A stretch of 64,000 nucleotides of DNA from Penicillium oxalicum (Eukaryota; Ascomycota; Eurotiomycetes; Eurotiales; Aspergillaceae): NCBI RefSeq assembly GCF_001723175.1, contig NC_064655.1, positions 1,240,001 through 1,304,000 of the forward strand, written 5' to 3'. A model generated the notes under the pieces. The model had not been told where the DNA came from. It made no database searches and worked only from the letters and a program-made list of their open reading frames with translations. Positions 37,216 to 49,578 of this stretch are shown here, one piece after another (position 1 is the first letter of the stretch; each line of letters starts with the position of its first letter). The translations under genes were made by a program, and so were the position numbers.

Positions 37216-40200
37216 CGACCTTCGGGGATCTCGTGTCCGAGTCTGCGGAGAATATCTATAATTCGAATTTTTCACGTCACCGGAAAAATTCCCGTCAACA
37301 ATTCTCGTGATCCCTGTCACTTGGTTTCGATTCTTTGCGGTGAGAGGACCATTGGCGCATCACTGAGTCTGTTCCCGAGGCGTGGTCATCGGTCACCGAG
37401 CGTGGGCGGCCGGCGCAAAGGCGCAAAACTCCACCCTTGTGAAAACGAGGGTTGCAGCTCCGGTGCACCGCGGGGTGTTTTATTCACTTTCGCGTTTCCT
37501 AGTTCGAGAATCCACGTTTTCTGGTCAATTGCCCGTATCAGATCGCTGCTCCTATTGCCGCGCGCTTGCGACTAAGGCTGGTGAACGCTCAAGGAATAAA
37601 TATCGCAGTGAGTCACGGGTGTAACGGGGTACAATCAAGGCGAGGTGAGACGGAGTCGCAAATTTCAAACCCATTGAATGACCGCTTGAGCCGATATGAT
37701 GAACGGTGAATGTTGATTTGAAAACTCCAGAATGGTACTTTGACCAGTCCAAAAAAAGGGAAAACAAGAGTCGCAACGAGTATTTGATCCAGCTGGGATT
37801 TGGGGGAGTGGAGAGTGAAGAGCGGCAGCGGCCAGCGGGCAAAGTCCTGGTCGGCTGCGGGGAAGGCGGGAGCTGATCTCGAGGCGTCGGGCAAATGGGC
37901 ACTTGGAAGCAGCAGGTCTATGACTGAGTGTTATGTCGGCGGTTCACGCGTGTTTGTAGAGTCCATTCGAGACTGAGAACGTGAGAGTGAACGTTAGATG
38001 GGTCGGTAGGACAAGAAAATGCTTGTCAGACCATGCTGCATCGGCGAAGCAAGGGCGTTGACCGGAGGAAGTCTGCGCGATTAATATTTCCCGGGGCCAG
38101 CTGGGATGGTGCCTTGATGGGTTTCACTTTGCGATCGGACAGTTCCCGTGACTTGCGCCCGTCCAGAGCTGTCCATTCAAGTCTACGGTCCTGACTCTCC
38201 TAACGAGTACAGTCCACGCTACATGCTGCATGTGTCATTGTATTATAGAAGAAGACAACTCTGCCTGAGAGGTTCAAATTGCAAAGGAATATGCAGAGGG
38301 ATATCCTTGGAAGTGACCTGTGTCTCCTCCCCGTTCCGATCGCATTATCATATCATCATCCTCAGATTTTCAAGTGTGAGATGGATATTCGCCATGGGGG
38401 GCTCCCTTGACTCCTTGACTGAATCACAAACATTTTGAAGGATCGTACAGCTCAGCCCTTGAACCTCCTTCTGGATGAAATCTCCTCGTCTTGAACCTCG
38501 TGTGAATCCCAAAAAATCGGATTTCATGCCATGTACTACCATTCAAATCGTCCTGCCAAGACGAGCTGGGTCCAAGTATTGAGCTTTGACTTGTTTCCGT
38601 CCACCAATCCTTCGCTTAGGGAATCAGGAATGGCTGCGTCTTTGAGTGGGAGTTGGGAGGCTTTGAATCACGTAATACAAAAGGCCTGTTCTTTTTTTTT
38701 CTTTTCTTTTTTTGGCAACGAGCCATGCAGATGGCGCCTTGAGCGCCCCAGACTCCAAATGCATCAGCAGAGTTTCGACTGCCAAGATGTGCCATTCTCC
38801 TCCCAAACTTGGTGTCTATGGTTGAAAATTTGATACATAACCAATGTCTATCCTTGATGCTGACGGGATCATTCATATGGAAAAAGAGTGCACGCGGGGC
38901 TACTCCAGGTTGCAGGTCTTGTGTTTCCTTCATATCCAGCCTCGGAGTGGTGTTTGAGTATTTCCCCCAAATGTCACATGCGTTCTCAGCTTGGTGTGGA
39001 GCCGAAGAGCCAGACATCGCGCTTAGAGTGGATATTTTCCTTGTCGGATGGCCCGAGTCTTTTACTAGAGACCAAAGACTCGTGAGTCAGGTCAATGCGC
39101 GTCGAGGTACTGCGGTGATGGGTTTCGAATGGATGATCGTACTGTAAAATAACACAATTGATCGTGTTCAAGTGTATCGACGGCGGAAATACATGCTGTC
39201 CCACGTGGCATCCAGTGCCAAGTCTGAATTTCCACGACGGACAACGCCTGGAGGGCGCTCTGATGCAGCATCCTGCATGCACAACCAACATGCAGTCGAG
39301 ATACAGCACTACCAAGGGGGGCCAAGTACCTGATACTGGAAATCGCGCACGTGTGGTTTTATCCTGGACGAGTCCACCTATCAAATACGACGACGGGGTG
39401 ATCAACGTTTACAGTCTGAACACTCAAACCTGGGAGCTCTCTGCCCCAGTCCGCTGATAACTACATCCGTTGTCCAGCTCACACTGACAGTATACTTGAT
39501 AGTTCCATCCCGACTGGCCATCAACACATGTCCAGCTGCCTGATACCTCCATCTATAGGTAATCCCCCCCCCCTTTACTAATGACCTTGTTCCTAGGTAC
39601 CAGTCTGTGACTAGAATCAATTTGATGTCCACATGCACGATATCTAGTACATGCCCCGCCGTACCCGCCCGACCGACAACCCAAAATCTGGACGTGATGC
39701 ATTTATTCACGACCCAACCGGCCTCGGAAGACAACCCTAGGCACCTGACCATCCAGCCATCTACCGTACCATCACAACAGGTCAAGGTGCACACGGCTAA
39801 GCGCTCATGCTGACAGCTTACTTGATGCATGTGTCCGCGGCGTTCGGAGGCCCAGTTCGGCTCTGTTCCATCTGTCCCGAGGCTATGAAGAATTAGCCCT
39901 ACCTCGGCATGCTCGACCGGATACTCGAGTAGCCTGTCTGGCCGGGCACCTCGTGGGAGGACCGGGCAGGAGTGCACGGCACGACTTTGATATGACTGGG
40001 CGTTCCATTGCAGCATCCCTCAAAATTAGCGTGCATCTCTATGTGTACGTCTGTGTAGGGGATTCATTAACCCGATTCTTCCACCTTGGAGGAAAGGCTG
40101 CGAGCGCGGTTTAGATTTGCTCCTAGGCCAATCTCAACCTGTAGATCTCACCAGAAGATATCAGTGAGCGAAAGAAGAACGTCGCACTTCGTCTCATAAA

Positions 40201-40616
40201 TTAAAAAGTCTTGAAAGTTGAGAGTGGATTGTATGAATTGAAGTAATCTCAGTTTAATATCATTGTCCACTGCAGATCGATCGTGCCATCACAAGTTGGA
40301 TCGACGGGATGGTTGATTATGTGCTCCGTGAACAAACTTTAAAGATCAACAAGTCAGCCGGGCCCGTATTGATCCCTGGAGTACTCTTACCCAGGATTGC
40401 CAAGGAAGGGTTTCATCGCCATCAACATTCCGTAGTCTAGGACCTATCATGTATGCATTGAATAATGGTCTGAATCGAAGGACTACGCCTCTAGGTCTTC
40501 GAGCCTACACTGCAGAAGAAAAACCAATACTCAAACATGATTTCATTATACATAAAGAAGTAATTAGCGTGTCAGTCACCGGCTAGGTGACAGACACAAC
40601 ATCGCCTGGAGCCATT
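37214..40616. other. Intergenic region, no gene seen
   Basis: 3.4 kb with no supported gene. It holds the acuK promoter on the right-hand side of that gene and the 3' flank of the repeat-protein gene. The longest frame (39402-40016 minus, 204 codons) is Cys/Trp/His/Arg-rich with no recognisable motif and overlaps others on the opposite strand. AT content rises from about 40030 on. I see no tRNA or repeat family. Confidence 0.5.
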
Positions 40617-43600
40617 CTACTCAGATCGGCGTTCGAATGGCTTGGGCCCGATGAAAGTGACACCGGGGGATTTTTGACCATCCGGGCTGGATTCGCGCGC
40701 GCTGGACTGGCGCGGCAGACTTGACTCCGTTCGGACGGGGTCGGCAGTTGGCGGCGATGGCTGGGTCACCGCATCGGACCGACGTGGGCTGGGCAGCCGG
40801 GGAGACTTTGGCTTTGCCCAAGGCTGTCGTGGGGCTCCCTTGAATGGCTGGAGAATGATTAGAGACTAGTACTGCTTCTTTCTAGCACGATCGTCGTGAT
40901 GAGGGCTTACCTTCATGGTCCCCGATGCCTGAGCGGGAGAGGCCCATCGGCTACTTGCCAAGCCTTTGGGAGCGGTGGGAGGCTTCTCGTCAGTCGGAGA
41001 TGCCCATCGGCTCTGTGCCAAACCTCCAGAGACAGCCGAGGGTTTCTTGTCGGGCTGGGCTGCCCACTTGCTGCCCGCTAACCCTCCGGAACCAGCGGCA
41101 GACGTCTTCTCGGGCTGGGTCGCCCATCGGCTATTCGACAAATCTCCAGAGATGGCAGGAGATTTCTTACCAGGCTGCGGCGCCCACTTGCTACCCGCAG
41201 GACCTCCAGAAACAGCGGCAGGCTTGCTCTCAGCCTGAGGTGCCCACATGCTCTTCGCCAAAGCTCCCGAGACGGCTTCGGGCTTCTTTTCGGTCTGGGC
41301 GCGTGGCGGCACCCGTGGGGCCGAAGGTTCCTTTGGGACGTTTAGGCTGCCTTGCGCCAAGGACAGCCGCTTCGACTTGTACGAAGCCGCAGGTGGGGAT
41401 CCGGATCGGAGATCGTCTCGGCGACCTCGAGGCGCTCGCGAGGGGTGCTCCTGGGGAAACTTGTCAAGCTAGATATCGTCAGCCTTCGTCTGTTCGTAGA
41501 CCCGATTAAGACATAAAGTCATGGTGCGCTCTGTAGTCTAAGCACATCCCCGTCACGTCCATTTAAGTTCACAAAGAGGGATGAATAGCGTGAGGACATA
41601 CCATGGAGCCTTTTCCCTCGCGCATCTTCTTTGCGAAAAGATCGTTCTCTTCGCGAGCCTTGAGAGGCAGCCGTGGGGCCCGAGGCAGCTCTCCCGAGAA
41701 AACCTTGTCGAGCTAGATGAATATCGTCAGCATTCCCTCGTCATGGCTTTGTGAGATCGGAACACGGATAGGCGCAGAGGAGCCGGGCCATATCATCATC
41801 AAGTGTGATGAATCGCATAGGAGGTGAGGAAAAGTTCGTAACGTACCATCGAGCCTTTGTCCTCGTGCAACTTCTCCGGGAAAAGATCATCCTCGGCAGA
41901 AGCTGTGCGAGATCCCCGAGCCACCGGCAGGTTCTCCTTCTTTTCAAGCTAAACATCGTCAGCTTTCATTCGTGATGAACTCGAAGAAGTTCATCAAACG
42001 TGTGATGGTGTGTCCGAGCAGCTCGGACGCGCTTTCACAACGTCTGGTAAATGCAAAGGAGAGTGGGAAAGAAGAGGAGGAGGAACTTCAAAAGACGCGG
42101 GGGACAACTTGGGTCACGAACCTTAGAGGCCTTGTCCTCACGCATATTTGGCGCAAACAAATCATCCTTGGCAGAGTCCATACCCCACGACGCCCACATA
42201 GGGTGAGGAACATCCTCCTTGAACAGATTTTGACCTCGACCCTTGCCCTCATTGGACCCGGTAACGTCCTTTTCTTCACCAACTGTCTCACCTTCACTGA
42301 CCTTCAGCGATTGGAATGCCTCCGTGGATATTCCTGAGGGGCTTCGTGCGGGCTTGGTGGGCGACAGAATGGATGCATCTACCCTGCGGTGCTGTTTCTC
42401 GGCGGATGAATCGGTGACAGTGCCCGATGAGTCCACACGGCGAGGAGACCGATAACGGTCAAAACTTCCACTATCATTGCTGACCTGATGAGCCCGTCCT
42501 GAACGATCTTCTCCAGACGAAACCTGAGCCATGGGCCGCATTTCTAAGTCAAGCAGTTGATCTGTAACCGTGGAAAGAGCCTCTCGCTGGATGGGCGAGC
42601 CTGGAGCTGTGGAATAGCCTTCGTGTTCAAAAGCGGAAGCTGAAGCCGTGGAATGAGTATCAAGTTCAACAAGTGAACCTGGAGCTGCAAGATGAGTTTT
42701 ACCAAAAGGATGTAGGGCTGAATCTGCGGAATCAGTGCTAAATCCAAGAGGGGGTGCTGAAGTTGTGGAATGTTTTTCCAGCCAACGCGAAAATGTTTTC
42801 TTCACGAAGGCGCCAATGTCACGTTCACTTGTGGAATCGATGTTTGCTTTCATCGTCACGAGGGGAGTGTGGGGGGACAGACGTTGACCACGCAGGCCTG
42901 CGTCGTCTTGATACTCATGTGATCCCTCACCAAAGACTGAAACCAGCTCTTTCGCAACAAACGCTACTGCAGGTAAGCTTGACGAATAAACAAAAGACAT
43001 AAAGGTTGTGGCTGTCTTACCTATGGCCTCAAGCGGGTTGACACGCTCCGGACTATCCATCTTGGCTTTTTCATCCGTGGGGAAAACAATACCAGCGAGA
43101 TCCAACAGGCCCGAAGAGACCATAACATTAGAAGAACGAGGCCGAGTTCGGGGCCGAACTGGGAAGCGAATGTCCTCTTCATCCGAAGACAGAAGGAAGA
43201 GACGAGCAGAGTCCTTCTCATTCCGGGATTGTTTCTCGGTTCTCTGCCGGGCATGTAGATCCTCCGATTGCTGGCCCAGACCCTGCTCTGCTTGTGCCGG
43301 CTCCGGAAGATTGGATATCATTCCTCCCTCCCGGCTCGGGCTGCGTGATGGGCTTCGGCTAGGGGACTGGCTTGGGCTTCGTGGCGGGCTCCGATGGGCA
43401 AACTGACGATAGAATCGAGGAGGTGGGTTCGGCACCTTACGAGCCCGAGTGGCAGTTCCAGAAGCGACAGTGCTATTGACTCTGGCTGTCGAGGGGGCGC
43501 TAGACACCGTGGCATGCATGGACGCAGCGACATCCACGGACAATGATGGGAGCCGAGGAGTCGTGAGTCTTTCCGCAGCATTCGGGACTGGTATCTTGGG

Positions 43601-44526
43601 CAAGTTGGGGGGAATGCCGAATGCTCGACCGGCCGATGCCATGAAAGCCTCTTGGGAAGTCAAGCGGCCTTGAACCCAACGTTCACTGATTTATGATGCT
43701 AGGGTCAGCGCCTCTCTGCAAAACATGTGCTGTCAATGGTCCACTTACGTGAACTCCAAGCTACGGGGACTGGCTTCCCGCGATCGAATATTGGGGACCG
43801 ACTGGCTCTCTCTGACATTGCGTCCCCCTGCGCGTGTATCTTCTTCACGAGAGGTAGAAGCACGAGATCGGGTGTTTCTGACATTCGGAGCAGAGCCGCG
43901 GCCTGGAAAATTAGAAGGACTGGAGTCTCGAATGCCTGGAAGACTGCTACCCCGTCCTCGAGTACCAATGACACCTCCACCACGACCAATGGAGCGCAAC
44001 CCCATAGAATGGTTTCCAATTCCTCGATTGAAAGACGCATGCGAAGACCGGGACGAGGGCTCGGAGCCATGAAGGGATGCAGTCAGTCTGAGTCTGTGAG
44101 ATTGGCCATTTTCGAGTTGGTTCAGCTCTTCCAAGTGGTCAGTGTCGTCGGCAATTTTGTGGAAGTCTATGGGCATGGTCAGCTACCAAGAGCTAGAATA
44201 CATTTCGGAGGGCTCAAGGGTTGAGATACCGTTCCATTCTCTCAACGCTTGACGGTTCCGCTGCGCCGCCTGATACTCAGGAGTGCCAACAACGTTTGAC
44301 CTTCGGAGCCGCTCAAGTTCATCCTGGTTCACTTGGACATAGGCGCTTTCGTCAGTGGTGCTGACGTACTCCCGACGAGCGGTACCAAGATCAGCCTGCT
44401 TTACGGGACGGGTAAGCAAGTCATCAATAAGAAGATCACAAGATGCCCGGAGGTTCTCACCATCTGAACACGATTGAGGCGTGCCTCAGAGTCGGGACTC
44501 AAACGTCTGCCGGGAGGCAATGCCAT
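40617..44526 (-). CDS. Repeat protein of unknown function with duplicated exons
   Basis: Nine exons on the minus strand: 44526-44461, 44398-44230, 44166-43749, 43685-43021, 42966-42122, 41948-41847, 41712-41602, 41468-40911, 40847-40617. The total is 3165 bases, 1054 residues, in frame. I do not recognise it. Residues 1-80 look ordered (DESAYVQVNQDELERLRRS, EWNDFHKIADDTDHLEELNQ). The rest is largely disordered, Ser/Arg/Pro-rich, with (SPSR)n at about residues 310-320. Three successive exons end in DDLFAPNMREDKASK, DDLFPEKLHEDKGSM and NDLFAKKMREGKGSM, and the following ones begin LEK or LDK, so an exon unit was duplicated. Near the C-terminus are six 20-residue repeats around GGLAxSRWA. There is no signal or membrane segment. 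A 54-bp intron (42967-43020) keeps the frame open if retained. The acceptor of intron 1 could be 44396 instead of 44399. Confidence 0.8.
40911..41270 (-). repeat. Six 20-residue coding repeats
   Basis: Six successive 60-bp units encode SGGLAGSKWAAQPDKKPSAV-type repeats. Invariant or nearly so are the Ser-Gly start, a small-residue pair, Ser-Arg/Lys/Met and Trp-Ala. The last copy is divergent and ends at the exon donor. Ser, Lys/Arg and Trp spacing suggests a short repeated binding motif. The frame is conserved across all copies. Confidence 0.9.
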
Positions 44527-45037
44527 GTTGGAGAAGGCTGGCGATGGATGAGAGGGAACAAGAAAGGTAAATAAAGGCGCTGTGTTATCTGGTATTGAAG
44601 AAAAGTTTCTGATATGATGAGAAGTCGCAGGAGCGGCAAGATGGAGAAGATGTGGGGAGATGAGGTTTTGAGGAAAAGGAAAGAGAAAGAAATGACAGTG
44701 CAATGCTTTGTATCGCAAGGCGGGTCCATGAAGGACGTGCGTTGACGCCGAATTGGTCGAGTCACACGGTGCTGCTGGCGGGTCTCGCGATACTCGCGAT
44801 TGCCTAAGAAATCTACGTCCGCAATTGATATGTTGACGCCGAGGAAACGTCGAGCAAGCGTTGAACAATCGTTGCGCGAAAGTTGAGCAGGCGGGTGCCA
44901 ACGGCGTGAGGCCGGAGTTGGAGTTTTTCAATCATGCAACAATCCTTCTGCATGGCTAGGGTACTTCAGCAGAGATGCGGCTTTCAGAAAGAAGGATAGA
45001 CGCTATGTGGGAAGTTCTTTTTGGTTATTGAATAGCA
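44527..45037. other. Gap between two minus-strand genes
   Basis: 511 bp between the transporter 3' end and the start of the repeat-protein gene, expected to contain the latter's promoter. The 176-codon minus frame over it is an upstream extension with no family resemblance. Confidence 0.5.
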
Positions 45038-47047
45038 CTAAGCACTACATGATCCACCTTCAACATCATCTGTGCGAAATTGTTAGTTTGGAGAGCAACA
45101 CAGAAGATATGTGGTGATCCCGTTCTACTCACTCCGGATTAATTTAGCGGTTGCTTGTACCACACTGACACCCATGACGACGAGTCCAAAAGTGACGCAT
45201 GCATAGGCCGGGACTTTCTCTCGCCACGAGGCGCTGCTGAGTTTGATATAGCACAGGGGAGGAAAGATGTACGCAAGAGCCGCTGCGCTAGTAGCGCCAA
45301 TCAGTTCAAAGACACTGCCAAGGTCGCACGTAATCAATGCCATGGCCATCGATGTCAAAATCAAAGCGGTGGTAAATATCAGGTGCCGATGTGGGTTGAA
45401 GGGTTCGTCCGGAAAGTAGTAGGTCGTCATGACCGAGCGGCAGACGAAAGCCTCGAGGGGGAGAGTGGTCAACATATTCAGACCAAAGCAGCTGGCTTCT
45501 TGTCAGCAAATCTAGCACTCATCAGGAATAAAATTATGATGGCAGTGCCTTACAATCGGGCAATGTTGACCATGATATTATTCGATGGAAAGTTGTTGAG
45601 CACGTTTCCCTGCGTCTTTGAACCGAAAGACAGGAATCCTGCTATACCCATCGCCAGACACATGATCAGTGACACCCCTGTTGAATAATGCGTTACGGTT
45701 GCGAATCGATCGAGGGTTGGCTTTTTCAGCGACCCGTATATCAGCAAGCTGTTGTGGTCTTGAGTTCATATTATCAGCCAGGCGCGAGTCCATTTCAAGT
45801 CGGTCGGGAGGAACTTACGGCAGACAAAAGCTGTAAGAATATGATTATTAGCGAATAGCGAACACCACAGAGATCAGACCAAGAAGCTTACCAAACGAAA
45901 TCACGCCCACTGCCTGAAAAAACCCGGAGTCTATAATCAAGTGACCCCTGATATCTCCTCGTGACTCTGCTGGAACGCGAAAGCCTTGTGTGATGACAGT
46001 GATAACGATGATGACCATACTGATCAACGCCAATGCGGATGCTTTGGCCAACTATCGAATCAATTAGGCATATAGTTCCAATTCTGGATTGATGGTCGCT
46101 GATCAAACCTTGGCAATGTCTCTGTACAAAGACAGGGGGTAGGAAACGCCGAGGACAAACAGCACAATCACAGCGCGACGGTCGGTCAGCAACCACAGAA
46201 AAGTCATTTCCCGAAGTGATGGAAAGAGGGCACTGAGAACATGTGGAATTGTATCCCCGACAATGATACAAAAGGCCACCATACCACCAAAGGCGAATGC
46301 CCACTGTGCAACTGAGATAGCAATCAATCCACTTCTCCCAAAGCAATGCTGCATGGTAGCTTGGAAAGAATCTGCGCCGCTCATCTTGGAATTGATGACA
46401 ATGAGACGGATGGTCCAGTCCACGGTCACGGTCAAGACCGTGAGCAACAGTATCCCCGTGGCCAATCCAGCTTGTCGCAGTGCGTATGGTTGCCCAATGA
46501 TCCCGGCCCCAATGATACTGTTGGCCATATTCATGAAGGCCATGTTCAATCCGCTCCTTGGACGGGCGCTTTCCAGATGATCCTCAGGGAAAAAGTCCTC
46601 AGAAGTTGCCAATGTCACACTTGGGGCCTCGATGTCGGTGAGTAGCGGAATTGTCTGCCCTGAGTTGCGCACGCCTGATCTTCCTTGATCGCTGAGCTCA
46701 TAATCGTCGTCGTCCAGCCATAACGCATCGTCGTCCGAGCTACGAGCGCGGCCGTTTGCGATAGAATCATCGTCATGGCCCTCAAGGTCTAAATCAAAAT
46801 GCACTCTATTTGTTGTCCGTGGAGTACGACGTTGCCCCTCGGTAGGAGGACGAACTATGGAAGACTGGCGTTGCGGAGATGGGCGATTGTCGGATGCAGG
46901 ACGGTTCGGGGTCGAGATAGTTGCAGGCGGATAGGGTAGGATCTGGTCAGTATCCTCTGAGGGCGAGAGCAACGGAGACTGCGATTCGTCCCTAAGCTGC
47001 GCATCCCGGTTACTCATTAGATCATATTCCTTTTCATTTTCGGGCAT
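45038..47047 (-). CDS. Vacuolar amino-acid transporter, AVT2-like (AAAP/SLC38 family)
   Basis: A membrane carrier that moves amino acids across the vacuolar or another internal membrane. Exons on the minus strand: 47047-46109, 46051-45892, 45830-45819, 45758-45554, 45491-45133, 45069-45038. The total is 1707 bases, 568 residues, in frame. An acidic cytosolic N-terminus of about 160 residues precedes FMNMANSIIGAGIIGQPYAL, the family's first membrane segment. About ten further segments follow (TGILLLTVLTVTVDWTIRLI, SVAQWAFAFGGMVAFCIIVG, LIMCLAMGIAGFLSFGSKTQ, ALAYIFPPLCYIKL). Exon 3 is only 12 bases long. The last donor overlaps a TAG: splicing gives a tail ending NDVEGGSCSA, retention ends the protein one codon after the exon boundary. 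I chose MPENEKEYDLM at 47047 as the start because the upstream residues are unlike the family; a longer N-terminus is possible. It is divergent from the next gene. Confidence 0.9.
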
Positions 47048-47774
47048 TGTTGATCTCACTGCTTTGACTACAGTATCCCGGAAACGCCGAGAGGCCAGCA
47101 GCATATGGGACCACACGTGATGCTTATCGATAAGAGCTCTTTGTCCCGGCCCCACTTGGACTCCGTCCGGTTCCAAAAGCTCATCGCGGTGGCGTTTTGG
47201 GTGCCACAGAAAACATGAAACCCTCGAGTAGCAGGCCACATAGAAGAAAGAGCGATCCTCTCCCGAAAGTGAAACAAGTGAGAGGATATCTACCGAAGAG
47301 AAACCCGCCACCGCTATTATACAGTGCAGAATGCCGATTACAGGGAAACAGGATCACCACTCATTCATGCCTCAGGCCATGTCATACACATCTAGAAGGT
47401 CCCAATGAGTTAAGCAGTCTTGAATGAATATTGCAGATGGGCCTTAAGAAAGCTTCCAGTCATTTGAAAACGTTTGTTCAAAAATACCAAGAGCCCACTC
47501 ATCTATTTTTACCGAGGGCAAGTTTTAGAAGATAGCGAAGGACGGCACATTGTGTTCTTGTTCAGTATGTACAGCCGACATTGCCAAAGAGATATGTGGT
47601 CGTGGTCCCATGACTGCAGTTTTCGTGGATCATGTGCTCGCCGAGCACCTCAGGCGTTTTCACCGAAGAGCCATTCGTACCTCGAGGGACTTCCGAATGG
47701 ATTGCTGATCTCAATGGCCAGTACGCTACGTAAGACTTAACGGTGAAGCGTCCAGTCCGAGTTTTTTTCACGGC
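47048..47774. promoter_or_regulatory. Divergent promoter region
   Basis: 727 bp between the start of the transporter gene and the first supported codon of the unknown gene to its right. A frame at 47474-47740 (+) and GTATGT...CTGCAG signals near 47563-47628 hint at extra 5' exons of the unknown gene. I could not join them in frame. Confidence 0.45.
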
Positions 47775-49578
47775 ATGACGCAGCTGATTGATCTCGGTAA
47801 TGTTGTGGCTCAAGATGCGAGGTCGGAAATTCAGATGACGGTGAAGGCATTCGTCGAGCTTCTGTCAAACTCGAACCAAGCAGCACTGATCCCTCCCACG
47901 AAAATTAGCCACTGGAGAGACCTTCAATTGCTGTGGACAAGAGAAGCTCCGGAACTCGAGCTCCGGCTGTTTGTTGAGTTTGGTCTTGAATTCGAAGAAA
48001 ACCAAAATCACACACTCAGAGCTGTGACCGAAAGTGTCAGTAGCTCAAAGGTTAGTCATCTGACATCGCTTGATTGATGATTGAATTTTGGTCTGATTTG
48101 GGAGAGTTGGAGACAGGTCTTCCCCAGTTTGGGGTTCACCACCGTCATCAAGAATTGCCAAAGACTTCATATGATGCCGCGAACATACCAAATAATCTTC
48201 GGCCTTTGCAGAGAAAACCGACAATTTACGAGCCCCACCAACCGAAGCCTTCCAATGGCCTTGAAACACGCCTCAGAAGCCCGTGTCCCTGACAAGATTT
48301 CTTGTGTGTGCATAAAATCCATCGACTTGCGCATCTATTATTCCAAGAGTGATGCTGTTCGACCTCCAAAGCATGACATCCAAAAAGTGGACGATTTTTG
48401 TCTTGGGAAGATAGGACCCAAATGGTGTTCCTATCAAGGAGAGGTCGAGCCGTCGAACAACGAAGAAGAATATGACACACGCGAGACCAGCGACATGGCG
48501 GATGTATCCGTGTCCTCGAATTGTGGCGCCAGTCACAAAAAGTCCAACGAACTGCCCCTCAAGAGACAGATGAATCTGAATACCAACGACAGCGACTTGC
48601 CACGTCTGCTTGAGCTGCTTGAGTTTGGTCTGTGGGCCGTTTTTCTTCCAGAGGCTCGTAAAAGCCAACATATCCACGCAGATAGCAAGGAGAAGATCCA
48701 GAATCTGTCATTTCTTATACCCGCCGTATTCAACCTAAAGTATCGTCAAGTCAGTACGTGTCAACATGAAGTATCAGAGAATGCGGCTAATTGATATCAA
48801 GGAAATGAATCAACGCGCTGTGTCACTCTCAACAGTCAGCCGGTCTCTTGTGCCTATGCTTGAGAGAAGCAAAAATCATTCAATTCAGCAAAAATTGGCA
48901 TCACTCATCGGTCGAGAGGAGCAAACATTGGGGCAGTCGCAGAAAGAGAGATTGAGCTCCGCATTGAACTCATCGCTCTGGACAATGGCGCAGCTTGGAA
49001 TATCTAGAAAAAAGAACAATTCCAATACCACTGGAGCAACCTCTCTTTCCAAACGTGTACCAGAGAAAAGATATCTCCAGTCGGACGATGACATTATTTT
49101 TCCCGCATCTTCAGAGCCGTTTCTTCCAGACAGCGAGACTTTTACCATAACAGACCCTGCTTGTCGAGTCCCCTGCCTGGAAAACTCCACCACCTTTCAT
49201 GAACTGCTATCTGAAGGCAGTAGCATGCTTGGTGGGGGAGACTGTTGCTCCCCTGGGCAGACAAATATGACAACCCAGGCCGTGCAAGATCTCGCTGACA
49301 ATTTTTCCTTGGCATCGGACTGCTTGCTTTGTGACTGGAGCGATCTTCCAGAACCCTCTGTCTCGGATAGTATGTTGACGGATGAGCCACTGGATTACTA
49401 TGCTATTCTCGAGGAGACTGATTCCCGCTCAACATCGGCTACTGACGACACAGCTTATTTCGAGGACCAGCTATGGTCCAAACAGCTTGACCAACTTCCA
49501 AGCAATTTTCTTTCTGGCCATGGGGAATTCGACGAGATGCTTTGCGAAGTTGAAGCTCAAACCGCTGGCGTTGAATAG
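47775..49578 (+). CDS. Unrecognised protein, three exons
   Basis: Three exons: 47775-48050, 48117-48749 and 48802-49578, with introns of 66 and 52 bp, all phase 0. The total is 1686 bases, 561 residues, in frame, which argues strongly that it is a gene. I recognise no domain. Residues 1-90 are helical-looking (MTQLIDLGNVVAQDARSEIQ). The middle holds a patch of ordinary sequence (KVFPSLGFTTVIKNCQRLHM, LPRLLELLEFGLWAVFLPEA). The last 150 residues are acidic and Ser-rich (CLLCDWSDLPEPSVSDSM, EPLDYYAILEETDSRS), reminiscent of an activation region. There is no signal peptide or membrane segment. Further exons may exist upstream because the first Met is not in a family-confirmed position. AT content and codon use look a little less biased than in ost1 or acuK, so a weakly expressed or lineage-specific gene is possible. 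Confidence 0.65.

Noticed and set aside
39402..40016. 204-codon minus-strand frame in the gap left of the repeat-protein gene
   Set aside because: Composition rich in Cys, Trp, His and Arg with no motif, overlapped by frames on the other strand, and no splice partner; a chance open frame is more likely.
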